A DNA stretch of 64,000 bases from Hydractinia symbiolongicarpus (taxonomy: Eukaryota > Cnidaria > Hydrozoa > Anthoathecata > Hydractiniidae): the NCBI RefSeq assembly GCF_029227915.1, contig NC_079881.1:3224001-3288000 (forward strand), read 5' to 3'. Position 1 is the stretch's first letter, and every line of letters starts with the position of its first letter. Under the pieces are notes generated by a model. It worked only from the letters and a program-made list of their open reading frames with translations, searched no databases and had not been told where the DNA came from. Below are positions 1 to 11,164 of the stretch, one piece after another. The position numbers and the translations under genes are program-made.

Positions 1-456
1 AACTGACACCGTTAGAAAGTCAATGAAATGTAGTTTTTGAAAATGTCTCTATTTCTTTAGTGCGCCCTAACGGCTACGATTGGTCCCACAGTAAAGAATG
101 ACTTATTTATCTAAATTTTTAAATAAAGTGCTACCACAGCGCCCAGTGTAATCACTCAGTTCCGTCAATCATGTCAAATTAAGAAGAATGCTATTTCTTG
201 GAGGCCAATTGTCTCTTTTATCACATTTATAAGGACACAGTCAAAAATCCGTTCAATTAAGTGCCATAGTCAATCGTTTCACTGTTAAGAGCGATGCAAC
301 CTAGTAATATCGGAAAATTATCGCTAAGTACATGTTGGTAGGAAATATGTGACGCAACCGTTGTAACTCAAACAGACTGATCCCATTAGAAAGGTAATGA
401 AATGTAGTTTTTGAACCTGTCTCTATTTCTTCAGAGCGCGATAACGGCTAGGATTG

Positions 457-643
457 GTCCCACAGTAAAAAATGACTTACTTCTCTGAATTTTTAAATGA
501 AGCGCTACCACAGCGCCCAGTGTAATTTCTGAGTTCTGGCAATCATGTCAAATTAGAAGAATGTTATTTCCTGGAGTTCAATTGTCTCATTTGTCACATT
601 CATAAGGTCAAAGTCAAAAATCAGTTCATTTAAGTCCCACAGT
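457..643 (+). repeat. Internal 10-bp direct repeat gtcccacagt, half a monomer apart (representative)
   Basis: In monomer 361-732 the decamer occurs at 457-466 and 634-643, 177 bp apart. The same pair with about the same spacing is present in most monomers. After each copy come weakly similar blocks in the same order: aaagcgctaccac then cagtgtaatcg in the first half, aaagcgatgcaac then tagtaatatcg in the second. This suggests, but does not prove, that the monomer began as a dimer of about 186-bp units. Confidence 0.6.
502..516. other. Conserved hairpin-forming dyad gcgct-accac-agcgc (representative)
   Basis: A perfect 5-bp G+C-rich inverted repeat around a 5-base loop directly follows the A/T core. 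It is intact in the monomer class with aaatgaagcgctaccacagcg, seen across the window. It is reduced to gct-aacac-agc in the ccgctaacacagcgcc class and to ct-accac-ag in the ggactaccacagcgcc class. It could extrude as a small hairpin; no binding protein can be named from sequence. Confidence 0.75.
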
Positions 644-732
644 CAATCGTTTCACTGTTAAAAGCGATGCAACCTAGTAATATCGGAAAAATATCGCTAA
701 ATACATGTTGGTACGAATATGTGACGGAACCG

Positions 733-3343
733 TTGTAACTCAAAAGGATTGATACTGTTAGAAAGTCAACCAGATGTAGTTTTTGAAACTGTCTCTATTT
801 GTTTAGCGCGCCCTAACGGCTACGATTGGTCCCACAGTACAAAATGACTTATTTATATAAATTTTTAAATAAACCGCTAACACAGCGCCCAGTGTAATCG
901 CTGAGTTCCAGCAATCATGTCAAATTAAGAAGAATGTTTTTTCTTGGAGTCCAATCGGCTCACTTATCACATTCATCAGGTCACAGTCCAAAATCAATTC
1001 AACTAAGTCCCACAGTCAATCGTTCCACTGTTAAAAGCGATGCAACCTAGTAATTTCAGAAAATTATCGCTAAATACATGTTGGTACGAATATGTGGCGC
1101 TACCGTTGTAACTCACACGAACTGACACCGTTAGACAGACAATGAAAAGTAGTTTTTGAAATTGCCTCTATTTCTTCAGCGCGTGATAACGGCTAGGGTT
1201 GGTCCCACAGTAAAAAATGACTTATTTATCTAAATTTTTAAATAAAGGGCTACCACTGCGCCTCGCATAATCGCTGAGTTCCAGCAATCATGTCAAATTA
1301 AGAAGAATGTTTTTTCTTGGAGTCCAATCGGCTCACTTATCACATTTATCAGGGTACTGTCCAAAATCAATTCAAGTAAGTCCCACAGTCAATCGTTCCA
1401 CTGTTAAAAGCAATGCATTCTAGTAATATCAGAAAATTTTCGCTAAATACATGTTGGTACGAATATGTGACCCAACCGTTGTAACTCAAACCAACTGACA
1501 CCGTTAGAAAGTCAATGAAATGTAGTTTTTGAAAATGTCTCTATTTCTTCAGTGAGCCCTAACGGCTACGTTTGGTCCCACAGTACACAATGACTTATTT
1601 ATCTAAATTTTTAAATAAGGCGCTACCACCGCGCCCAGTGTAATCGCTGAGTTCCAGCAATTATTTCAAAGTAAGAGGAATGTTATTTCTTGGAGTCCAA
1701 TTGGCTCACTTATCACATTAATCAGGTCACAGTCCAAAATCAATTCAACTAACACCCACAGTCAATCGTTTCACTGTTAAAAGCGATGCAACCTAGTAAT
1801 ATCGGAAAAATATCGCTAAATACATGTTGGTACGAATATGTGACGGAACCGTTGTAACTCAAAAGGATTGATACTGTTAGAAAGTCAACCAGATGTAGTT
1901 TTTGAAACTGTCTCTATTTGTTTAGCGCGCCCTAACGGCTACGATTGGTCCCACAGTACAAAATGACTTATTTATATAAATTTTTAAATAAACCGCTAAC
2001 ACAGCGCCCAGTGTAATCGCTGAGTTCCAGCAATCATGTCAAATTAAGAAGAATGTTTTTTCTTGGAGTCCAATCGGCTCACTTATCACATTCATCAGGT
2101 CACAGTCCAAAATCAATTCAACTAAGTCCCACAGTCAATCGTTCCACTGTTAAAAGCGATGCAACCTAGTAATTTCAGAAAATTATCGCTAAATACATGT
2201 TGGTACGAATATGTGGCGCTACCGTTGTAACTCACACGAACTGACACCGTTAAACAGACAATGAAAATTAGTTTTTGAAATTTCCTCTATTTCTTCAGCG
2301 CGTGATAACGGCTAGGGTTGGTCCCACAGTAAAAAATGACTTATTTATCTAAATTTTTAAATAAAGGGCTACCACAGCGCCTCGCGTAATCGCTGAGTTC
2401 CAGCAATCATGTCAAATTAAGAAGAATGTTTTTTCTTGGAGTCCAATCGGCTCACTTATCACATTTATCAGGGTACTGTCCAAAATCAATTCAAGTAAGT
2501 CCCACAGTCAATCGTTCCACTGTTAAAAGCAATGCATTCTAGTAATATCAGAAAATTTTCGCTAAATACATGTTGGTACGAATATGTGACCAAACCGTTG
2601 TAACTCAAACCAACTGACACCGTTAGAAAGTCAATGAAATGTAGTTTTTGAAAATGTCTCTATTTCTTCAGTGAGCCCTAACGGCTACGTTTGGTCCCAC
2701 AGTACACAATGACTTATTTATCTAAATTTTTAAATAAGGCGCTACCACCGCGGCCAGTGTAATCGCTGAGTTCCAGCAATTATTTCGAAGTAAGAGGAAT
2801 GTTATTTCTTGGAGTCCAATTGGCTCACTTATCACATTAATCAGGTCACAGTCCAAAATCAATTCAACTAACACCCACAGTCAATCGTTTCACTGTTAAA
2901 AGCGATGCAACCTAGTAATATCGGAAAAATATCGCTAAATACATTTTGGTACGAATATGTGACGGAACCGTTGTAACTCAAAAGGATTGATACTGTTAGA
3001 AAGTCAACCAGATGTAGTTTTTGAAACTGTCTCTATTTGTTTAGCGCGCCCTAACGGCTACGATTGGTCCCACAGTACAAAATGACTTATTTATATAAAT
3101 TTTTAAATAAACCGCTAACACAGCGCCCAGTGTAATCGCTGAGTTCCAGCAATCATGTCAAATTAAGAAAAATGTTTTTTCTTGGAGTCCAATCGGCTCA
3201 CTTATCACATTCATCAGGTCACAGTCCAAAATCAATTCAACTAAGTCCCACAGTCAATCCTTCCGCTGTTAAAAGCGACGCAACCTAGTAATTTCAGAAA
3301 ATTATCGCTCAATACATGTTGGTACGAATATGTGACCCTACCG
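733..3343 (+). repeat. 1119-bp trimer higher-order repeat, two full units plus one monomer
   Basis: Units run 733-1851 and 1852-2970, with the first monomer of a third unit at 2971-3343. The three monomers are distinguishable. The first has gtcaaccagatgtag, tttgtttagcgcgcc and aaaccgctaacac. The second has acgaactgacaccg, cgtgataacggctagggttgg and gggtactgtccaaaatc. The third has ccaactgacaccg, agtgagccctaacggctacg and acacccacagtc. Equivalent monomers in successive units are far more alike than neighbours and show only scattered substitutions, for example gttagacagac against gttaaacagac. This is the classical HOR pattern: the trimer was amplified as a block. Confidence 0.93.
1212..1239 (+). 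other. Helically phased A/T tracts (representative)
   Basis: An A6 tract (1212-1217) and an AAATTTTT tract (1232-1239) have centres 21 bp apart, two turns of B-DNA, and are preserved in most monomers. A-tracts in helical phase are known to bend DNA, so the region before the gcgct dyad is probably intrinsically curved. Monomer 4463-4822 has lost the second tract and 52907-53203 has lost both. Confidence 0.6.
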
Positions 3344-3716
3344 TTGTAACTCAAACGAACTGACACCGTTAGAAAGACAATGAAATGTAGTTTTTGAAAT
3401 TGTCTCTATTTCTTCAGCGCGCGCCTATGGCTAGGATTGGTCCCACAGAAAAAAATGACTTACTTATCTAATTTTTTAAATAAAGGGCTACCACAGCGCC
3501 TTGCGTAATTGCTGAGTTACAGCATTCATATCTAATTAAGAAGAATGTTATTTATTGGAGGCCAATTGTTTCATTTATCACACTTACAAAGTCAAAGTCT
3601 AAAGTCAGTTCAATTAAATCCCACAGTCAATCGTTTCACTGTAAACAGCGATGCAACCTAGTAATATCAAAAAGTTATCGCTAAATACATGTTGGCACGA
3701 ATATGTGACGCAACCG

Positions 3717-4462
3717 CTGTAACTCAAAAGGATTGATACTGTTAGAAAGTCAACGAGATGTAGTTTTTGAAACTCTCTCTACTTGTTCAGCGCGCCCTAA
3801 CGGCTACGATTGGTCCCACAGTACAAAATGACTTATTTATATAAATTTTTAAATAAACCGCTAACACAGCGCCCAGTGTAATTGCTGAGTTTCAGCAATC
3901 ATGTCAAATTAAGAAGAATGTTTTTTCTTGGAGTCCAATCGGCTCACTTATCACATTTATCAGGGTACTGTCCAAAATCAATTCAAGTAAGTCCCACAGT
4001 CAAACGTTCCACTGTTAAAAGCAATGCATTCTAGTAATATCAGAAAATTTTCGCTAAATACATGTTGGTACGAATACGTGACCCAACCGTTGTAACTCAA
4101 ACCAACTGACACCGTTAGAAAGTCAATGAAATGGAGTTTTTGAAAATGTCTCTATTTCTTCAGTGAGCCCTAACGGCTACGTTTGGTCCCACAGTACACA
4201 ATGACTTATTTATCTAAATTTTTAAATAAGGCGCTACCACAGCGCCCAGTGTAATCGCTGAGTTCCAGCAATTACTTCAAAGTAAGAGGAATGTTATTTC
4301 TTGGAGTCCAATTGGCTCACTTATCACATTAATCAGGTCACAGTCCAAAATCAATTCAACTAACACCCACAGTCAATCGTTTCACTGTTAAAAGCGATGC
4401 AACCTAGTAATATCGGAAAAATATCGCTAAATACATGTTGGTACGAATATGTGACGGAACCA
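3717..4462 (+). repeat. Collapsed copy of the 1119-bp trimer (two monomers left)
   Basis: Monomer 3717-4089 begins as the first trimer monomer (aaaggattgatactg, aaaccgctaacac) but ends as the second (gggtactgtccaaaatc, gcaatgcattctag). The next monomer, 4090-4462, is the third trimer type (ccaactgacaccg, agtgagccctaacgg). One monomer length has therefore been lost in register, with the switch inside the shared middle of the monomer. It is separated from the main trimer block by the unrelated monomer 3344-3716. Confidence 0.85.
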
Positions 4463-4822
4463 TTGTAACTCAAAAGGATTGATACTGTTAGAAAGTCAAC
4501 CAGATGTAGCTTTTGAAACTGTCTCTATTTGTTTAGCGCGCCCTAACGGCTACGATTGGTCCCACAGTACAAAATGACTTATTTATATAACCGCTAACAC
4601 AGCGCCCAGTGTAATCGCTGAGTTCCAGCAATCATGTCAAATTAAGAAGAATGCTATTTCTTGGATGCCAATTGTCTCTCTTATCACATTTATAAGGTCA
4701 TAGTCCAAAATCCGTTTAATTAAGTCCCACAGTCAATCGTTTCACTGTAAAAAGCGATACCACTTAGTAATATCGGAAAAATATCACTAAATACACGTTC
4801 TTACGAATATGTGACGCAACCA
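4463..4822 (+). repeat. Satellite monomer with a 13-bp internal deletion (360 bp)
   Basis: The monomer begins as the first trimer type (aaaggattgatactg, gtcaaccagatgtag). Near 4586-4590 it reads atttatataaccgctaac, where its relatives have a 13-base A/T-rich stretch (atttttaaataaa) between tataa and ccgct. The lost part includes the conserved A/T core. Its right half (ggatgccaattgtctctctt) matches a different monomer type, so it is also chimeric. Confidence 0.9.
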
Positions 4823-5664
4823 TTGTAACTCAAACGGATTGATACAGTTAGAAAGTCAATGAAATGTAGTTTTTGAAACTGTCTCTACTTCTTCAGCGCG
4901 CGATAACGGCTAGAATTGGTCCCACAGTACACAATGGCTTAGTTATCTAAATTTTTAAATAAGGTGCTACCACACCGCCCAGTGTAATCGCTGAGTTCCA
5001 GCAATCATTTCAAAGTAAGAAGAATGTTATTTCTTGGAGTTCGATTGTCTCATTTTTCACATTCATAAGGTCAAAGTCCAAAATCAGTTCAATTAAGACC
5101 CACAGTCAATCGTTCCACTGTTAAAAGCAATGCATTCTAGTAATATCAGAAAATTATCGCTAAATACATGTTGGTACGAATATGTGACCCAACCTTTGTA
5201 ACTCAAACCAACTGACACCGTTAGAAAGTCAATGAAATGTAGTTTTTGAAAATGTCTCTATTTCTTCAGTGCGCCCTAGCGGCTACGATTGGCCCCACAG
5301 TACACAATGGCTTAGTTATCTAAATTTTTAAATAAGGTGCTTCCACACCGCCCAGTGTAATCGCTGAGTTCCAGCAATCATTTCAAAGTAAGAAGAATGT
5401 TATTTCATGGAGTCCAATTGGCTCACTTATCACATTAATCAGGTCCCAGTCTAAAGTCAATTCAACTAACACCCACAGTCAATCGTTTCACTGTTAAAAG
5501 CGATACCACCTAGTAATATCGGAAAAATATCACTAAATACATGTTGGTACGAATATGTGACCCAACCGTTGTAACTCAAACGAACTGACACCGCTAGAAA
5601 GTCAATGAAAGGTAGTTTTTGAAAATATCTGTATTTCTTCAGCGCGCTCTAGCGGCTGAGATTG

Positions 5665-6062
5665 GTCCCACAGTACACAATGACTTATTTATCTAAATTT
5701 TTAAATAAGGCGCTACCACAGCGCCCAGTGTAATCGCTGAGTTCCAGCAATCATTTCAAACTAAGAAGAATGTTATTTCTTGGAGTCCAATTGGCTCACT
5801 TATCAAATTAATCAGGTCACAGTCCAAAATCAATTCAACTAAGACCCACAGTCAATCGTTTCACTGTTAAAAGCGATGCAACCTAGTAATATCGGAAAAA
5901 TATCGCTAAATACATGTTGGTAGGAAATATGTGACGCAACCGTTGTAACTCAAACAGACTGATCCCATTAGAAAGTCAATGAAATGTAGCTTTTGAGCCT
6001 GTCTCTATTTCTTTAGCACGCGATAACGGCTAGGATTGGTCCCACAGTATAAAATGACTTAT
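5665..6062 (+). repeat. Copy 1 of a dispersed duplication (partner 9023-9420)
   Basis: This stretch and 9023-9420 share the rare markers tcaaattaatcaggtcac, ggtaggaaatatgtgacg, cagactgatcccattag and tagcttttgagcctgtctc at a constant offset of 3358 bp (nine monomers). Similarity drops after about 6062, where one copy has ataaagggctacc and the other atgaagcgctacc. The left edge is approximate because monomers are related throughout. Confidence 0.8.
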
Positions 6063-7434
6063 TTATCTAAATTTTTAAATAAAGGGCTACCACAGCGCCC
6101 AGTGTAATCACTCAGTTCCGTCAATCATGTCAAATTAAGAAGAATGCTATTTCTTAGAGGCCAATTGTCTCTCTTATCACATTTATAAGGTCACAGTCCA
6201 AAATCCGTTCAATTAAGTCCCACAGTCAATCGTTTCACTGTTAAAAGCGATGCAACCTAGTAACATCAGAAAATTATCGCTAAATACATGTTGGTACGAA
6301 TATGTGACGCAACCGTTGTAACTCAAAAGGATTGATACTGTTAGAAAGTCAACGAGATGTAGTGTTTGAAACTGTCTCTATCTGTTCAACGCGCCCTAAC
6401 GGCTACGATTGGTCCCACAGTACAAAATGACTTATTTATATAAATTTTTAAAAAAACCGCTAACACAGCGTCCAGTGTAATCGCTGAGTTCCAGCAATCA
6501 TTTCAAAGAAAGAAGAATGTTATTTCTTGGAGTCCAATTGGCTCACTTATCACATTAATCAGGTCACAGTCCAAAATCAATTCAACTAAGACCCACAGTC
6601 AATCGTTTCACTGTTAAAAGTGATACCAACTAGTAATATCGGAAAAATATCACTAAATATATGTTGGTACGAATATGTGACGCAACCTTTGTAACTCAAA
6701 CGGATTGATACTGTTAGAAAGTCAATGAAATGTTGTTTTTAAAACTCTCTCTATTTCTTCAGCGCGCGATAACGGTTAGGATTGGTGCCACAGTAAAAAA
6801 TGACTTATTTCTCTAAATTTTTAAATGAAGCGCTACCACAGCGCCCAGTGTTATCGTTGAGTTCCAGCAATGATGTCAAATTAGAGGAATGTTATTTCCT
6901 GGAGTTCAATTCTCTCAATTATCACATTCAAAAGGTCAAAGTGCAAAATCAGTTCAATTAAGTCCCACAGTCAATCGTTTCACTGTTAAAAGCGATGCAA
7001 CCTAGTAATATCAGAAAATTATCGCTAAATACATGTTGGTACGAATATGTGACCTTACCGTTGTAACTCAAACGAACTGACACCGTTAGAAAGTCAATGA
7101 AATGTAGTTTTTGAAATTGCCCCTATTTCTTCAGCGCGCGCTAACGGCTAGGATTGGTCCCGCAGTAAAAAATGACTTACTTATCTAATATTTTTAAATA
7201 ACGGACTACCACAGCGCCCCGCGTAATTGCTGAATTCCAGCATTCATATCAAATTAAGAAGAATTTTATTTCTTGGGGTCCAATTGTTTCATTTATCACA
7301 CTTACAAAGTCAAAGTCCAAAATCAGTTCAATTAAGTCCCACAGTAAATCGTTTCACTGTTGAAAGCGATGCAACCTAGTAATATCAGAAAATTATCGCT
7401 AAATACATTTTTGTACGAATATGTGACCCTACCG

Positions 7435-8926
7435 TTGTAACTCAAACGAACTGACACCGTTAGAAAGACAATGAAATGTAGTTTTTGAAATTGTCCCTAT
7501 TTCTTCAGCGCGCGCTAGCGGCTAGGGTTGGTCCCGCAGTAAAAAATGACTTACTTATCTAATATATTTAAATAAAGGACTACCACAGCGCCCAGTGTAA
7601 TCGCTGAGTTCCAGCACTCATGTCAAATTAAGAAGAATGTTTTCTCTTGGAGTCCAATCGGCTCACTTATCACATTCATAATGTCAAAAACCAAAATCAG
7701 TTCAATTATGTCCCACAGTCAATCTTTTCACTGTTAAAAGCGATACAACCTAGTAATATCGGAAAAATATCACTATATACATTGTAGTACGAATTTGTAA
7801 CGCAACCGTTGTAACTCAAAAGGATTGATACTGTTAGAAAGTCAATGAAATGTAGTTATTGAAACTGTCTCTATTTCTTCAGCGCGCGATAACGTCTAGG
7901 ATTGGTCTCTCAGTAAAAAATGACATATTTCTCTAAATTTTTAAATGAAGCGCTACCGCAGTGCCCAGTGTAATCGCTGTGTTCCGGCAATCATGTCAAA
8001 TTAGAAGAATGTTATTTCCTGGAGTTCAATTGGCTCACTTATCACATTTATCAGCTCACAGTCCAAAATCAATTTAACTAAGTCCCACAGTCAATCGTTC
8101 CACTGTTAAAAGCGATGCAACCTAGTAATATCAGAAAATTATCTCTAAATACATGTTGGTACGAATATGTGACGCAACCGTTGTAACTGAAGCGAATTGA
8201 TACCGTTAGAAGATCAATGAAATGTAGTTTTTGAAACTGTCGCAACTTCTTCAGTGCGCGATAACGGCTAGGATTGGTCCCACAGTTAAGAATGACTTAT
8301 TTATCTAAATTTTTAAATACACCGCTAACACAGCGCCCAGTCTAATCGCTAAGTTCCAAACAATCATGTCAAAATAAGAAGAATATTATTTCTTGGAGTC
8401 CAATTGGCTCACTTATTACATTAATAAGGTCAAAGTCCTACATCAGTTCAATTAAGTCCCACAATCAATCGTTTTACTGTTAAAAGCGATACCACCAAGT
8501 AATATCGGAAAAATATCACTATATACATTTTGGTACGAATATGTGACGCAACCGTTGTAACTCAAAAGGATTGATACTGTTAGAAAGTCAACGAAATGTA
8601 GTTTTTGAAACTGTCTCTATTTGTACAGCGCGCCCTGACGGCTACGATTGGTCCCACAGTACAAAATGACTTATTTCTCTAAATTTTTAAATGAAGCGCT
8701 ACCACAGCGCCCAGTGTTATCGTTGAGTTCCGGCAATCATATCAAATTAGAAGAATGGTATTTCCTGGAGTTCAATTGTCTCATTTTTCACATTCATAAG
8801 GTCAAAGTCCAAAATCAGTTCAATTAAGTCCCACAGTCAATCGTTCCACTGTTAAAAGCAATGCAACCTAGTAATATCAGAAAATTATAGCTAAATACAT
8901 GTTAGTACGAAAATGTGACCCAACCG
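7435..8926 (+). repeat. Four-monomer unit (1492 bp), first copy
   Basis: Interval lengths are 374, 372, 374 and 372. Markers in order are: gtccctatttcttcagcg with cattcataatgtcaaaaacc; gataacgtctaggattggtctctc; gaagcgaattgataccg with gtcgcaacttcttcagtg; and ccctgacggctacg. The same series recurs at 9673-11164 (offset 2238). Only the right half of the fourth monomer differs: here it is caattgtctcatttttcac, and at 10793-11164 it is caattctctcaattatcac. Confidence 0.87.
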
Positions 8927-9672
8927 TTGTAACTCAAACCATCTGACACCGTTAGAAAGTCAATGAAATGTAGTTTTTGAAAATGTCTCTATTTCTTCAG
9001 TGCGCCCTAACGGCTACGATTGGTCCCACAGTACACAATGACTTATTTATCTAAATTTTTAAATAAGGTGCTACCACAGCGCCCAGTGTAATCGCTGAGT
9101 TCCAGCAATCATTTCAAAGTAAGAAGAATGTTATTTCTTGGAGTCCAATTGGCTCACTTATCAAATTAATCAGGTCACAGTCCAAAATCAATTCAACTAA
9201 GACCCACAGTCAATCGTTTCACTGTTAAAAGCGATGCAACCTAGTAATATCGGAAAAATATCGCTAAATACATGTTGGTAGGAAATATGTGACGCAACCG
9301 TTGTAACTCAAACAGACTGATCCCATTAGAAAGTCAATGAAATGTAGCTTTTGAGCCTGTCTCTATTTCTTTAGCACGCAATAACGGCTAGGATTGGTCC
9401 CACAGTATAAAATGACTTATTTTTCTGAATTTTTAAATGAAGCGCTACCACAGCGCCCAGTGTAATTGCTGAGTTCCGGCAATCATATCAAATTAGAACA
9501 AAGGTATTTCCTGGAGTTCAATTGTCTCATTTGTCACATTTATAAGGTCACAGTCCAAAATCCGTTTAATTAAGTCCCATAGTCAATCGTTTCACTGTTA
9601 AAAGCGATGCAACCTAGTAATATCAGAAAATTATCGCTAAATACATTTTCGTACGAATATGTGACCCTACCG
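8927..9672 (+). repeat. Two intercalated monomers between tetramer units
   Basis: These two monomers (anchors 8927 and 9301) separate two 1492-bp tetramers and give the local six-monomer period of 2238 bp. They carry the markers shared with 5665-6062 (tcaaattaatcaggtcac, gcttttgagcctg). That suggests they were placed here by an exchange with the left domain. They are absent from macro-copy B. Confidence 0.75.
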
Positions 9673-11164
9673 TTGTAACTCAAACGAACTGACACCGTTA
9701 GAAAGACAATGAAAAGTAGTTTTTGAAATTGTCCCTATTTCTTCAGCGCGCGCTAGCGGCTAGGATTGGTCCCGCAGTAAAAAATGACTTACTTATCTAA
9801 TATCTTTAAATAAAGGACTACCACAGCGCCCAGTGTAATCGCTGAGTTCCAGCACTCATGTCAAATTAAGAAGAATGTTTTCTCTTGGAGTCCAATCGGC
9901 TCACTTATCACATTCATAATGTCAAAAACCAAAATCAGTTCAATTAAGTCCCACAGTCAATCTTTTCACTGTTAAAAGCGATACAACCTAGTAATATCGG
10001 AAAAATATCACTATATACATTGTAGTACGAATTTGTAACGCAACCGTTGTAACTCAAAAGGATTGATACTGTTAGAAAGTCAATGAAATGTAGTTTTTGA
10101 AACTGTCTCTATTTCCTCAGCGCGCGATAAAGTCTAGGATTGGTCTCTCAGTAAAAAATGACTTATTTCTCTAAATTTTTAAATGAAGCGCTACCACAGT
10201 GCCCAGTGTAATCGCTGTGTTCCGGCAATCATGTCAAATTAGAAGAATGTTTTTTCCTGGAGTTCAATTGGCTCACTTATCACATTTATCATCTCACAGT
10301 CCAAAATCAATTCAACTAAGTCCCACAGTCAATCGTTCCACTGTTAAAAGCGATGCAACCTAGTAATATCAGAAAATTATCTCTAAATACATGTTGGTAC
10401 GAATATGTGACGCAACCGTTGTAACTGAAGCGAATTGATACCGTTAGAAGATCAATGAAATGTAGTTTTTGAAACTGTCGCAACTTCTTCAGTGCGCGAT
10501 AACGGCTAGGATTGGTCCCACAGTTAAGAATGACTTATTTATCTAAATTTTTAAGTACACCGCTAACACAGCGCCCAGTCTAATCGCTAAGTTCCAAACA
10601 ATCATGTCAAAATAAGAAGAATATTATTTCTTGGAGTCCAATTGGCTCACTTATTACATTAATAAGGTCAAAGTCCTACATCAGTTCAATTAAGTCCCAC
10701 AATCAATCGTTTTACTGTTAAAAGCGATACCACCAAGTAATATCGGAAAAATATCACTATATACATTTTGGTACGAATATGTGACGCAACCGTTGTAACT
10801 CAAAAGGATTGATACTGTTAGAAAGTCAACGAAATGTAGTTTTTGAAACTGTCTCTATTTGTTCAGCGCGCCCTGACGGCTACGATTGGTCCCACAGTAC
10901 AAAATGACTTATTTCTCTAAATTTTTAAATGAAGCGCTACCACAGCGCCCAGTGTTATCGTTGAGTTCCAGCAATCATGTCAAATTAGAGGAATGTTATT
11001 TCCAGGAGTTCAATTCTCTCAATTATCACAATCAAAAGGTCAAAGTGCAAAATCAGTTCAATTAAGTCCCACAGACACTCGTTTCACTGTTAAAAGCGAT
11101 GCAACCTAGTAATATCAGGAAATTATCGCTAAATACATGTTGGTACGAATATGTGACCCTACCG
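9673..11164 (+). repeat. Four-monomer unit (1492 bp), second copy
   Basis: It has the same monomer order as 7435-8926, with private changes such as ctaatatctttaaataaagg, tttcctcagcgcgcgataaag and atttttaagtacacc. The same private changes occur at 20858-22349. So this unit, not 7435-8926, is the parent or sister of the one in macro-copy B. Confidence 0.9.

Larger units (their letters stand above)
1..7060 (+). repeat. Left divergent satellite domain (about 19 monomers)
   Basis: Anchors lie at 361, 733, 1106, 1479, 1852, 2225, 2598, 2971, 3344, 3717, 4090, 4463, 4823, 5196, 5569, 5943, 6316, 6689 and 7061. The window opens 14 bases into a monomer. Neighbours differ at many sites and by 1-bp indels, such as ggtaggaaatatg (extra a) in the monomers ending at 361, 5943 and 9301. 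Three loose types are mixed: one with gcgctaccacagcgc, one with ccgctaacacagcgc, and one with ggctaccacagcgcc followed by cgcgtaat or tgcgtaat. Monomers 4823-5195 and 5196-5568 share a private block (cacaatggcttagttatc) and are a local duplication. No gene or unique sequence is present. Confidence 0.93.

Noticed and set aside
1127-1141. Hammerhead-ribozyme-like order ctga...gaaa-gtc in monomers with ctgacaccgttagaaagtc
   Set aside because: The core CUGANGA is not matched (ctgacac), and no stem II can form between the two parts.
5030-5050. tRNA-type B box resemblance (gagttcgattgtc)
   Set aside because: Seen in a single monomer, with mismatches, no A box upstream and no T-run terminator arrangement.
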